From NCBI GenBank assembly GCA_041946825.1, contig JBHGBD010000051.1, positions 1-16,789 of the forward strand: a DNA stretch of 16,789 nt, in the 5' to 3' direction. The position numbers and the translations under genes were made by a program. Of the stretch, positions 6,969 to 14,905 are shown piece by piece; within the stretch, counting starts at the first letter, position 1; the number at the start of each line of letters is the position of its first letter. The stretch is from CAZTHM01 sp041946825 (GTDB taxonomy: Bacteria; Acidobacteriota; Terriglobia; UBA7540). Under the pieces are notes generated by a model. The model ran no database searches and was not told where the DNA came from. It saw nothing but the letters and a program-made list of their open reading frames with translations.

Positions 6969-7029
6969 AGTGTAAAGGTTAAAGGATAAACGCGGAAGTC
7001 TCACTGCGTGGTCTGGCCTTTACACTTTA
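6966..7029. repeat. 13-bp inverted repeat in the recX-alaS spacer
   Basis: TAAAGTGTAAAGG (6966-6978, starting at the recX stop codon) and CCTTTACACTTTA (7017-7029) are perfect reverse complements around a 38-nt loop. The transcript can form a 13-bp stem, extended by GU pairs inside. It could end recX transcription or shield the start of alaS. No pure T run follows; the tail is TTTACAC repeats. Confidence 0.6.
6967..6987 (+). repeat. Heptanucleotide repeat, left arm (AAAGNNT type)
   Basis: Three consecutive 7-mers read AAAGTGT, AAAGGTT, AAAGGAT, and the next bases are AAA. This is the imperfect reverse-complement partner of the TTTACAC tract at 7019-7042. Confidence 0.5.
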
Positions 7030-7042
7030 CACTTTACACTTT
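7019..7042 (+). repeat. TTTACAC tandem repeat, three perfect copies
   Basis: TTTACAC is repeated at 7019-7025, 7026-7032 and 7033-7039, followed by TTT. A degenerate copy (CTTCACAC) sits at 7046-7053, ten bases before the alaS start. Perfect copies of a 7-mer can change number by replication slippage, so copy number may vary between strains. Confidence 0.7.
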
Positions 7043-7062
7043 CCCCTTCACACTTCTCTCGT

Positions 7063-9879
7063 ATGACATCCCACCAGATTCGACAAAGGTTCCTGGACTT
7101 TTTCGCCGCCCTTGAGCATAGGGTGGTGCGGTCGTCCTCGCTTGTTCCGGCCAACGACCCGACGCTGCTCTTTGCGAACGCCGGGATGAACCAGTTCAAG
7201 GATGTGTTCCTCGGGCGCGAGAAGCGCGACTATTCTCGCGCCTGCTCGTCGCAGAAGTGCGTGCGCGCCGGAGGCAAACACAACGATCTCGAACAGGTCG
7301 GGCGCACGGCGCGGCATCACACGTTCTTCGAGATGCTCGGCAATTTTTCCTTCGGCGACTACTTCAAGAAAGAAGCGATTGCGTGGGCCTGGGAATTGGT
7401 CACCAAGGATTTTGGGATTCCAAAAGAAAAACTGTATGCCACGGTCTTCCGCGAAGACGACGAAGCGGAAGAACTCTGGGCCAAGATCGTCGCGCGCGAC
7501 CGCATATTTCGGTTCGATGAGAAAGATAACTTCTGGCAGATGGGCGAGACCGGGCCGTGCGGACCGTGCTCGGAAATCCATTACGACCAGGGGCCGGCGG
7601 CGAGTGATCTCGGGCACAAGGACTGCCAGTTTCCGTGCGACTGCGGGCGCTACGTCGAACTATGGAACCTGGTGTTCATGCAGTTCAACCGCGACGAGCA
7701 AGGGAACATGACGCCGCTTCCCCGCCCCTCGATTGACACCGGCGCGGGTTTGGAGCGCTTCTGCACGGTATTGCAAGGCAAGGTTTCGAATTTCGATACC
7801 GACCTTTTCCGCCCGCTCATCCAGGAAGCTGCCGCACTCGCCAACGCCGAATACGGCGCGAATCACGACACCGACGTTTCCCTGCGTATCATCGCCGACC
7901 ACGCGCGCGCGTCAACGTTCCTGATTTCTGACGGGGTTCTGCCGTCGAACGAAGGCCGCGGCTACGTCCTGCGCCTCATCATGCGCCGCGCGCTCTACCA
8001 CGGCCAGACGCTCGGACTGAACGAGCCATTCCTCTTCAAGATGGCCGGCCACGTCGTGCAGATGATGAAAGCCGCTTACTCTAACCTCGTCGAACACGAG
8101 CACCACATCACCAAGGCCATCAAGATTGAAGAAGAAAAGTACGCGCATACGACGCGAATCGGGCTTGAAAAGCTTGGGGATGCACGTGTTGTGGTGAACC
8201 TGCCGGAGGTCACTGTGGGCAGCCACGTACGCGAACTTCCCTTCGAGAAATGGCAACAGCATTTCACAGCGGGCGAAGGCGATGTGGGCAGGGTCTTCAA
8301 GACATTATCTGCTTCCATGCAGTCAGTCTGGACAAAAGGAACTCGACTTTCGGCTCCGAATGCTAATGGATGCTGGATTCCTGGCGAGGAGCTATTTAGA
8401 CTCCATGACACTTTCGGTCTGCGGCCTGATTTTGTGCGGGACGTAGTCAGAAACTATGGCCTCGACATTGACCTCGCCGGCTACGAAGCCGAAATGCAGA
8501 AGCAGCGCGAGCGGGCGCGAGCGTCGTGGAAGGGCGCGGAGAAGAAGGCCGCTTCGCCGGCTTACTTGGAAGTCGCAGAAGAGCAGAAAACCGTCTTCGA
8601 CGGCTACAAGCAAGTTCGGTCGGAAGGCTGCATGATCGTGGCGCTGGCTCAGAACGGCGAGATCGTGAACGAAGTCAGAGCCGGCGAGGAAGCGGAGATC
8701 GTGCTCGACCACACGCCGTTTTATGCCGAGGCGGGCGGACAGGTGGGCGACGTTGGGCATCTGCTCTCGCCGGATGGCGCGGTCGAAGTCGCGCACATAC
8801 GCGATACGTACTATCCCGTCGCGGGCGTCATCGCGCACAAAGCCGTGGCGCGCGGCGGCGAAGGACTTCATGCGGGGGATGTTGTGACGGCGGTTGTCGA
8901 TGCCGAGCGGCGCGATGCAATTCGGCGCAATCACACGGCAACGCACCTGCTTCACGCGGCGCTGCGGAAGACGCTCGGTACGCACGTCAAGCAAGCGGGG
9001 TCGCTGGTGGCGCCGGACCGCTTGCGGTTTGACTTCTCGCATTACGCGGCGGTGGACGAGCAGGATTTGCTCGACATCGAAGACCTGGTGAACGAGCACG
9101 TGCTGGCAAACGAGGAAGTGAACACCAACGTCATGGACCTCGACTCGGCGGTGAATACCGGGGCGATGGCGCTTTTCGGCGAGAAGTATGGCGACCAGGT
9201 CCGAGTGGTGTCAATTGCCGATGGCAGTTTTTCAAAAGAGCTTTGCGGCGGGACGCATGTGCGGCGCACCGGCGACATCGGTCTGTTCAAAGTGATCACC
9301 GAAGGCAGCGTCGCAGCCGGCACGCGACGCATCGAAGCCTTGACGGGGACGGGAGTCCTGAACCAATTGCGCGAAGCGCGGGAAACGCTGACGCTGCTTT
9401 CTCAAACGCTGCGCGCCAAGCCGGACGAATTGCTCCCCGCCGCTGAAAAGCTGGCCGAATCTGAGAAGAAACTTCGCAAGCAGCTCGAGTCACAACAAAT
9501 GAAGCAGGCTGCGTCCCAAGCGGGCGATTTGGTCGAGCAGGCCAAAGAAGTGAAGGGCGTACGCGTCATCGCCGCCCGCGTGGACGTTCCCGACCGCGCC
9601 GCGATGCGGCAAATGGTGGACAACCTGCGCCCCAAGATCGGGTCGGGCGTGATCGCGCTCGGAAACGCGGCCGATGGCGCCGTCGCGCTGCTGGTGGCAG
9701 TTACGAAAGACCTGACGGACAAACTCGACGCGGGCAAGATCGTGCGCGAGGCGGCGAAGATTGTCGAAGGCTCAGGCGGTGGGCGCAAGGATTTGGCCGA
9801 GGCCGGCGGGAAGATTCCGGCGAAGCTGGATGATGCGCTGGCGGCGGTGCCAGGGATCGTCGAGAAGATGCTGGGGTGA
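7063..9879 (+). CDS. alaS: Alanine-tRNA ligase (AlaRS) with an extra internal segment
   Basis: The product is 938 aa, versus about 875 in most bacteria. It charges tRNA-Ala and edits mischarged Ser and Gly. The class II catalytic domain (1-240) has ANAGMNQFKDVFLG and the HHTFFEMLGNFSFGDYFK motif 2 region, and motif 3 is GRGYVLRLIMRRA (298-310). The editing domain carries the zinc ligands HTATH (His624, His628) and CGGTH (Cys728, His732). The C-terminal coiled coil and C-Ala domain close the protein (770-938). Between GLEKLGDA (368-375) and PGEELFRLHDTFG (440-452) there are about 50 residues more than the E. coli enzyme has; codons from about 8185 to 8460 are much less G/C-ending than elsewhere (CTA, TTA, AGA occur). 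No ribosome binding site is visible; the 22 bases before ATG are pyrimidine rich. The next Met would cut the catalytic fold, so the start stands. Confidence 0.96.
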   Translation: MTSHQIRQRFLDFFAALEHRVVRSSSLVPANDPTLLFANAGMNQFKDVFLGREKRDYSRACSSQKCVRAGGKHNDLEQVGRTARHHTFFEMLGNFSFGDYFKKEAIAWAWELVTKDFGIPKEKLYATVFREDDEAEELWAKIVARDRIFRFDEKDNFWQMGETGPCGPCSEIHYDQGPAASDLGHKDCQFPCDCGRYVELWNLVFMQFNRDEQGNMTPLPRPSIDTGAGLERFCTVLQGKVSNFDTDLFRPLIQEAAALANAEYGANHDTDVSLRIIADHARASTFLISDGVLPSNEGRGYVLRLIMRRALYHGQTLGLNEPFLFKMAGHVVQMMKAAYSNLVEHEHHITKAIKIEEEKYAHTTRIGLEKLGDARVVVNLPEVTVGSHVRELPFEKWQQHFTAGEGDVGRVFKTLSASMQSVWTKGTRLSAPNANGCWIPGEELFRLHDTFGLRPDFVRDVVRNYGLDIDLAGYEAEMQKQRERARASWKGAEKKAASPAYLEVAEEQKTVFDGYKQVRSEGCMIVALAQNGEIVNEVRAGEEAEIVLDHTPFYAEAGGQVGDVGHLLSPDGAVEVAHIRDTYYPVAGVIAHKAVARGGEGLHAGDVVTAVVDAERRDAIRRNHTATHLLHAALRKTLGTHVKQAGSLVAPDRLRFDFSHYAAVDEQDLLDIEDLVNEHVLANEEVNTNVMDLDSAVNTGAMALFGEKYGDQVRVVSIADGSFSKELCGGTHVRRTGDIGLFKVITEGSVAAGTRRIEALTGTGVLNQLREARETLTLLSQTLRAKPDELLPAAEKLAESEKKLRKQLESQQMKQAASQAGDLVEQAKEVKGVRVIAARVDVPDRAAMRQMVDNLRPKIGSGVIALGNAADGAVALLVAVTKDLTDKLDAGKIVREAAKIVEGSGGGRKDLAEAGGKIPAKLDDALAAVPGIVEKMLG

Positions 9880-9908
9880 TCGCGCTGCCCTGGGCCAGGT
9901 AAACCCCG

Positions 9909-9936
9909 ATCTCAGATTTGGGATTCAGGATTTCAG
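9909..9936. repeat. Degenerate heptanucleotide repeat between alaS and gpmA
   Basis: Four consecutive 7-mers read ATCTCAG, ATTTGGG, ATTCAGG, ATTTCAG. The first base is always A and the second always T. The tract ends just before the gpmA ribosome binding site. Confidence 0.5.
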
Positions 9937-9953
9937 ACGAGGAGACCGCATTC

Positions 9954-10700
9954 ATGCATACGCTAGTTTTACTGCGCCACGGTGAAAGCACCTGGAACAA
10001 AGAGAACCTCTTCACCGGTTGGACGGACGTGGATCTGAGCGAGAAAGGGACCGCGGAAGCCCATGAAGCAGGCCGGGTTCTCAAGAAGGAGGGCTACGCG
10101 TTCGACGTTGCCTACACCTCCGTCCTCAAGCGCGCCATTCGGACGCTCTGGATCGCTCTCGACGAAATGGACCTGATGTGGATCCCGGTTCACAACACCT
10201 GGCGGCTGAACGAACGCCACTATGGGGCGTTGCAGGGTCTGAACAAGGCGCAAACGGCGGAGAAATACGGCGAAGCCCAGGTGAAGATCTGGCGGCGCAG
10301 TTACGACATTCCCCCTCCAGCCTTGACGCGCGAAGACGAACGATTCCCCGGAAACGACCCTCGCTATCAAGATTTGAAGATGAAGCATATCCCGCTTACC
10401 GAATGCCTGAAGGACACCGTGGCGCGGACGCTTCCCTACTGGCACCAGACGATCGCCCCTGCCGTCGAGGCCGGCCAGCGCGTCATTGTCGCCGCGCACG
10501 GCAACAGCCTGCGTGGGCTTGTCAAATACCTCGACAATGTCTCCGATCAGGACATCGTGGAATTGAACATCCCGACCGGAATTCCCCTCGTTTACGAGTT
10601 GGATGAGGATCTGAAGCCCCTCCGCCATTTCTACCTGGGCGATCCCGAAGCCGTAGCCCGAGCGGCCAAGGCTGTAGCCGAGCAAGGGAAGAAAAAGTAG
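9954..10700 (+). CDS. gpmA: 2,3-bisphosphoglycerate-dependent phosphoglycerate mutase
   Basis: The product is 248 aa, the standard length of cofactor-dependent dPGM. It interconverts 3- and 2-phosphoglycerate in glycolysis and gluconeogenesis, in the cytosol. MHTLVLLRHGEST holds the phospho-acceptor His9 in the RHG motif. FTGWTDVDLSEKG (20-32) and LNERHYGALQGLNK (85-98, Glu87 the proton donor) are family signatures, and AAHGNSLRGL (180-189) supplies the second active-site His182. The start is the ATG at 9954, with GAGGAG upstream; an in-frame TTG at 9918 would add 12 non-conserved residues encoded by the heptamer tract. It follows alaS by 74 bp and may be read from the same transcript. The Ala/Lys-rich tail is not conserved. 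Confidence 0.95.
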   Translation: MHTLVLLRHGESTWNKENLFTGWTDVDLSEKGTAEAHEAGRVLKKEGYAFDVAYTSVLKRAIRTLWIALDEMDLMWIPVHNTWRLNERHYGALQGLNKAQTAEKYGEAQVKIWRRSYDIPPPALTREDERFPGNDPRYQDLKMKHIPLTECLKDTVARTLPYWHQTIAPAVEAGQRVIVAAHGNSLRGLVKYLDNVSDQDIVELNIPTGIPLVYELDEDLKPLRHFYLGDPEAVARAAKAVAEQGKKK

Positions 10701-10726
10701 GTGGCAGGTGGTGTATGGCAGGCGGG
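10699..10726. repeat. Short heptanucleotide-period tract after gpmA
   Basis: Consecutive 7-mers read AGGTGGC, AGGTGGT, GTATGGC, AGGCGGG. The period matches the tracts in the other spacers although the unit differs. It begins within the gpmA stop codon. Confidence 0.4.
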
Positions 10727-10780
10727 GAAACCGCTTTTCCCTGACTACCGTATTTCGTCCACCGTCTTCTGGAACTCCCG

Positions 10781-10810
10781 CTGGCATGGGCTTGCATAGG
10801 GTGTTATAAT
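10781..10810 (+). promoter_or_regulatory. Sigma70-type promoter of the cell-wall operon
   Basis: TATAAT (10805-10810) is a perfect -10. CTGGCA (10781-10786) matches TTGACA at four of six positions, with an 18-bp spacer. Transcription would begin near 10817, giving a leader of about 160 nt before the transglycosylase start. Confidence 0.65.
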
Positions 10811-10816
10811 TCACTG

Positions 10817-10976
10817 AGTTTAATTGGGCCGGAAAGGAGAAATCCGGCCCCCGGCGGGAATAACCGAGCGCCAGCCGTGTCCCGCTGACAAGGTTCCGGT
10901 CTCCGAAGCTTCCTCGGGAAGCTAAAGGGCGAGAGGGGATGAGTTCTTTCCTCCGGCGAGCCGGAGCGGGAGCTCA
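10817..10976 (+). promoter_or_regulatory. Highly structured 5' leader of the transglycosylase operon
   Basis: Several stems can be drawn: GGGCCGGA/TCCGGCCC (10826-10833 with 10843-10850), GCGGG/CCCGC (10854-10858 with 10881-10885), AGCTTCC-TCG-GGAAGCT (10907-10923) and CTCCGG-CGAG-CCGGAG (10951-10966). The last hairpin holds a GGAG and abuts the GGGAG site (10968-10972), so its folding could affect translation. I compared it from memory with c-di-AMP (ydaO), c-di-GMP (GEMM), cobalamin and guanidine riboswitches and could not match their conserved cores. It is an unassigned candidate regulatory leader. Confidence 0.45.
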
Positions 10977-11684
10977 ATGTACCACCACAGCAAATTGAGC
11001 GCGTTCGGCCGGGTCTCCGGGTTGGCCTTCGGCTTGGTGTTGGCGTCCGCCAGCCTGGCGCGCGCCGACCGGATTGTGGCCCTGGTGGACGAACACGGCC
11101 ACAAGGTCTACGTAAACGTTTCGGACTCTGCCGCGCTAAACGCTGCAAATCCAGGGGGCTTCCAATCCCTCCGGGCCCATTTCTCCCCTGTCCCGCCCGA
11201 GGAAATCAACCGCCTGGTCCAGCAGACCGCCGACCGCTTCCAGGTTGATCCCAAGCTGGTTCACGCCATCATCCAGGTGGAATCGGACTACAATCCGGCA
11301 GCCGTCTCAAACAAGGGCGCCATGGGCCTGATGCAGCTCGTCCCGGCCACGGCACATCGTTACGGTGTCAGCAATCCCTTCGACCCGAAACAGAACATTG
11401 AGGGCGGGGTCAATCATCTGAAATACCTGCTGGATCTCTTCAAAGGCGACCTTTCGTTGTCGCTTGCCGCCTACAACGCAGGCGAGAACTCCGTCCTGCG
11501 GCGTGGCGGCGTGCCGGATTTTCAGGAGACTCGCGCCTACATCAAGAAAGTGAGCGGGTTGTACGGCGTGAGTCCAGTTCCAGACTCGAGCGAGAAGAAG
11601 CCCGCCCAGCCGCCCAGAAGCCAGATTTATCGCTATGTCGATGCAAATGGAGTCATGCACTTTACCGATGGGACTGAATTCTAG
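10977..11684 (+). CDS. Secreted lytic transglycosylase (SLT domain) with C-terminal DUF4124-like segment
   Basis: The product is 235 aa. A signal peptide (residues 1-30, basic SKLSAFGR then a hydrophobic core, ending ARA-D) sends it to the periplasm. The goose-lysozyme-like SLT fold spans about 75-195: catalytic Glu102 in IIQVESDYNP, GAMGLMQLVPATA (114-126), and LAAYNAGENSV (163-173). Such enzymes cleave the MurNAc-GlcNAc bond with 1,6-anhydro product. The C-terminus IYRYVDANGVMHFTDG (217-232) resembles the DUF4124 beta motif often found beside SLT domains, and a related strand set (IVALVDEHGHKVYVNVSD) lies at the N-terminus, so the same motif may flank the enzyme on both sides. GGGAG lies 4 nt before the ATG. 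It is the first gene of an operon with the amidase 57 bp downstream. Confidence 0.92.
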   Translation: MYHHSKLSAFGRVSGLAFGLVLASASLARADRIVALVDEHGHKVYVNVSDSAALNAANPGGFQSLRAHFSPVPPEEINRLVQQTADRFQVDPKLVHAIIQVESDYNPAAVSNKGAMGLMQLVPATAHRYGVSNPFDPKQNIEGGVNHLKYLLDLFKGDLSLSLAAYNAGENSVLRRGGVPDFQETRAYIKKVSGLYGVSPVPDSSEKKPAQPPRSQIYRYVDANGVMHFTDGTEF

Positions 11685-11741
11685 TTAGTCGCGGATGCCG
11701 TCCACCCACCGAATCGGGCCGCGAACCGAATCGCCCCGGGC

Positions 11742-13808
11742 GTGACGACTGCGGAGATTGAACGTTTGAGGTTGACGAAGCGAACCCCCCTAACCTGGCG
11801 CGCCGCCCTGCTTGCCAGTTTTCTGGCTTCCCTTCCCTTTACTTCCCTGTTTGCCGCTGCGTGGCAGCGAAACCGGGCAAAATCCTCCTACGAAACCGCC
11901 GTACGAATGCGCACGACGCTCGCTTCCCGCCCCGAGAAGGCACGTGAGAAATCAGACTACGAGAAGCTGATTCGCACTTATCGTGCTGTCCACTACGCTG
12001 ACCCAACTTACAGCCGCGCCCCCTTCGCCTTGGCCGCCGTCGCGGAGGTCTATGCTGAAATGGGCCGGCGTTTTCAGCGCGAAGAATACTACCAGTCGGC
12101 GATTCAAGCTTACCGGTATCTAATAGCCCAATACCCGGGAAATGGGCTCTCGCGCGATGCGCTGTTCACGATCGGCGAGACCTATCGCGCCGACCTTGAC
12201 CGGCCGGAAGAAGCCCGGAAGGCGTTCCAGGAATTCATTGATAAATACGGGCGCACGGCGAAAGCCGTGGAGGCTCGCCAGAAGTTGAAGGAGATCGAGG
12301 CCGCCCAGGCGCCGACTCCCCCGCCGCCCCAAGTCCAGGAAGAGAAGCGCCGAAAGAAATCTTTGCCAGAGGTAACGGCAGTCCGGCGCTGGGTCGGACC
12401 GAACTACTCCCGTATTGTCGTCAACGTTGAAAGCGAGATCAAGTTCGAGAGCACTCGAGTCCCGAATCCCGACCGAATCGTGCTTGACTTGGCCAACACC
12501 CGGCTCAGTTCAGCGCTAGTCGGAAAAACCTTCCCTGTCGAGGACGGCTTCCTGCGCCAGGTGCGCATCGGTCAGTACCAACCAACCGTTACCCGGGTCG
12601 TGCTGGACGTGGAGAAGATCGAAGAATACTCCGTGTTCACACTCCCCAACCCCTTTCGGCTGGTAATCGACATCAACGGACCGTCGATCCAAGCACCGGA
12701 GAAGATCGAACCCCCCAAGTCCGCAAAATCCTCTGAAGCTCCTCAGCCGGAGAAATCCACACCTCCGATTGCAACAGCCTCGAACAAGACGGCGACAGAG
12801 CCGCCCGCCAAAGCGGACACCTCAGAACCCAAGGCGTCCGTTCAACAGCCTGAAATGAAGGCCGAGGCAGAATCTCGTGAGACTAAAACGTCAAACAGGA
12901 CCAGGGAAACAGCTTCCGCAAAACTTCCTGAGGCGCCGGCCGCCAAGCAGAGGAAAGGCTCGTCACCACCGGTTTCCGGTGGCGAATCTCCCGCTCCCAT
13001 CAGAGCCGCCACCCCGACGCAGGCTGGCTCGCGGACTTTGACCCGGGCGCTCGGGTTAAAGATTGGGCGTATCGTAATTGATCCCGGACATGGCGGACAC
13101 GACACGGGGACGATTGGCCCGACGGGACTCTGCGAGAAGGATGTCGTCTTGGATGTGGCTCTCCGTCTGAAAAAGTTGCTCGAGTCCAATACCGGCGCGG
13201 AAGTGGTTTTGACGCGCTCCGATGACACGTTTATCCCCCTCGAGGAGCGGACGGCAATTGCCAACGAGAAAGGCGCCGACCTTTTCATTTCCGTGCACGC
13301 CAACGCCAGCCGTGACAAGCGCGCGCGCGGGATAGAGACTTACTATTTGAACTTCACTTCCGACCCGGAGGCGCTGGAAGTGGCAGGCCGCGAAAACGCC
13401 ACGACCCAGGAGTCCGTCCATGAGCTGCAGGACCTGATCAAAAAGATCGCTTTGACCGAGAAGATTGAAGAATCTCAGGACTTCGCGCTGCAAATCCAGC
13501 GTGAGGTCTTCACACGGCTCCGCAAAGCCACCGGCCAGCAGAAGAACCGAGGAATCAAGAAGGCGCCCTTCGTGGTCCTGATCGGGGCCAAGATGCCTTC
13601 GGTATTGGCCGAGATTTCCTTCCTTACCAACCCACAGGACGAACGGCTCTTGAAGAAGACCGACCATCGCGCACGCATCGCTGAGGCGCTTTACCGAGGG
13701 ATCGAGCAATACGTGAACAATCTGGGTGGGGTCAAGGTCGCAGCCCAGGCACGAGCGAGCGAAGCAGATCCTGACAAAACCTCAGCCGCCGACGCCCGCA
13801 ATTTCTGA
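11742..13808 (+). CDS. N-acetylmuramoyl-L-alanine amidase with TPR and AMIN domains
   Basis: The product is 688 aa and exported: a hydrophobic stretch follows at 20-40 (RAALLASFLASLPFTSLFAAA). Residues 72-188 form helical TPR-like repeats (YQSAIQAYRYLIAQYPGNGLSRDALFTIGETY). The AMIN domain (211-314: RIVVNVES, RIVLDLANTRL, RLVIDINGP) targets peptidoglycan or the division site. A Pro/Lys/Glu linker covers 315-437. The Amidase_3 zinc domain (440-662) has ligands His450 (DPGHGGHD), Glu465 and His519 (SVHAN) and catalytic Glu624 (LAEISFLTN). It removes stem peptides from MurNAc. AmiC-type proteins have AMIN plus Amidase_3; the N-terminal TPR block is an added piece. The start is uncertain: GTG at 11742 has no clear ribosome binding site, while TTG at 11766 has GGAG 9 nt upstream. 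Paired with the transglycosylase, it probably acts in cell separation or wall turnover. Confidence 0.92.
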   Translation: MTTAEIERLRLTKRTPLTWRAALLASFLASLPFTSLFAAAWQRNRAKSSYETAVRMRTTLASRPEKAREKSDYEKLIRTYRAVHYADPTYSRAPFALAAVAEVYAEMGRRFQREEYYQSAIQAYRYLIAQYPGNGLSRDALFTIGETYRADLDRPEEARKAFQEFIDKYGRTAKAVEARQKLKEIEAAQAPTPPPPQVQEEKRRKKSLPEVTAVRRWVGPNYSRIVVNVESEIKFESTRVPNPDRIVLDLANTRLSSALVGKTFPVEDGFLRQVRIGQYQPTVTRVVLDVEKIEEYSVFTLPNPFRLVIDINGPSIQAPEKIEPPKSAKSSEAPQPEKSTPPIATASNKTATEPPAKADTSEPKASVQQPEMKAEAESRETKTSNRTRETASAKLPEAPAAKQRKGSSPPVSGGESPAPIRAATPTQAGSRTLTRALGLKIGRIVIDPGHGGHDTGTIGPTGLCEKDVVLDVALRLKKLLESNTGAEVVLTRSDDTFIPLEERTAIANEKGADLFISVHANASRDKRARGIETYYLNFTSDPEALEVAGRENATTQESVHELQDLIKKIALTEKIEESQDFALQIQREVFTRLRKATGQQKNRGIKKAPFVVLIGAKMPSVLAEISFLTNPQDERLLKKTDHRARIAEALYRGIEQYVNNLGGVKVAAQARASEADPDKTSAADARNF

Positions 13809-13822
13809 TATTCTAATTCTGG

Positions 13823-14905
13823 ATGTCGCCGCGCACAGTCAGTCAATTCGTCTGTTTGTTCTCTTTGGCGGCGCTGTGCCAGCACCTTCGAGCGCAGTCG
13901 CACAACGTCATCCCGTTGGTTCCCGCCGCGAGTTGGCACCAAGTCAGCACCACACCGATGAGCCTTGAAGCGGTCAAGCTCTGGGGTGGCGACCCGGCAA
14001 TCGAAAGGGAGTTCGGGGTCAAAACCGTTATCCTGCGGGTCTACCACCTCGCAGACCAGAAAGCGGAAATGCTCATCGAGGAAGCGCAGGATGTGACCTC
14101 TGCCTACGGACTTTTCACTTATTATCAGAATGCCGGCATGGCTGCCGCTAAGGGAATGGAATTGACCCGGATGGGGCCCGAAGGCGCCATCATGGCGAGA
14201 GGGCGTTTGTTGATTCGTGCCCGCTCAGCCCCGGAGTCAAAAGTCTCTTCGGACAAATTACAAGCACTGCTAATCCTGGTCGGAGGCACGCGGCCCTCAC
14301 AACGGGATGCCGCAAGCCTCCCGGCGCCGCTTCCTGTTCAGGGTCTGGTGGATGGTTCGGAAAGGTACCTCCTCGGGCTGGGAAGCGCCAGTCGAATCTT
14401 GCCCAAGTTCCGGACTGACCTTATTGGATTCACTCAAGGGGCCGAAGCCCAGGTTGGGACTTACGCGATGCAGGGCGTGCGTGCCACGGTCGTTGCAATT
14501 ACTTACCCCACGCCGCAAATCGCCCGCGAGCGTTTCTCGGTCATGGAAAGCCTTCTCGCTGTGAACAAAGACCGGGGAGCCGGTTCGGTGTATGGGAGGC
14601 GTCAGAGCTCATACGTCATCCTGGTTTTGGACTCCGGCTCAGAATCGGGGGCGAGAAAGTTGATGGATCAGTTCCGCGTCACGGCGAATGTCAGTTGGAA
14701 TGAACGCGCCCCGGATCGCGGTGGCTTTACGATGCAGGTCGTGCGCTTGGTGCTGGCGAACATCATGCTGTCTTTCATCATCATTGGATTCGCCTTGGGG
14801 GGAGGAATTGTCGTCTTCTTGTCGCGGCGTGCCGCAATGAGATGGTTTCCGGACAGTTGGGCAGACCCAGAGCATGACAGCCTGATCAGAATAAAGCTGA
14901 ACTAG
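13823..14905 (+). CDS. Exported, C-terminally membrane-anchored protein of unknown function
   Basis: The product is 360 aa. A signal peptide (1-24, core FVCLFSLAALC, cleavage near RA-QS) is followed by a soluble region of about 280 residues with mixed alpha/beta character and no catalytic motif I can see. A single transmembrane helix (about 308-333, VLANIMLSFIIIGFALGGGIVVFL) leads to a short basic tail (SRRAAMRWFP), so the bulk faces the periplasm and the C-terminus the cytosol. A pattern of W-stretches and alternating hydrophobic strands (AYGLFTYYQNAGM, SSYVILVLDSGSES) recalls acidobacterial DUF6599-type proteins; I offer that only as a guess. It starts 14 bp after the amidase and closes the operon, with no clear ribosome binding site, so coupled translation is likely. 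Context suggests an envelope role. Confidence 0.8.
   Translation: MSPRTVSQFVCLFSLAALCQHLRAQSHNVIPLVPAASWHQVSTTPMSLEAVKLWGGDPAIEREFGVKTVILRVYHLADQKAEMLIEEAQDVTSAYGLFTYYQNAGMAAAKGMELTRMGPEGAIMARGRLLIRARSAPESKVSSDKLQALLILVGGTRPSQRDAASLPAPLPVQGLVDGSERYLLGLGSASRILPKFRTDLIGFTQGAEAQVGTYAMQGVRATVVAITYPTPQIARERFSVMESLLAVNKDRGAGSVYGRRQSSYVILVLDSGSESGARKLMDQFRVTANVSWNERAPDRGGFTMQVVRLVLANIMLSFIIIGFALGGGIVVFLSRRAAMRWFPDSWADPEHDSLIRIKLN

Noticed and set aside
8392..9099. 235-codon minus-strand frame opposite alaS
   Set aside because: Shadow of the alaS coding strand; no start signals and no recognisable motif.
10811..10976. c-di-AMP (ydaO) or c-di-GMP (GEMM) riboswitch before the transglycosylase
   Set aside because: Context fits but the conserved core segments known to me for these classes are missing or in the wrong order.
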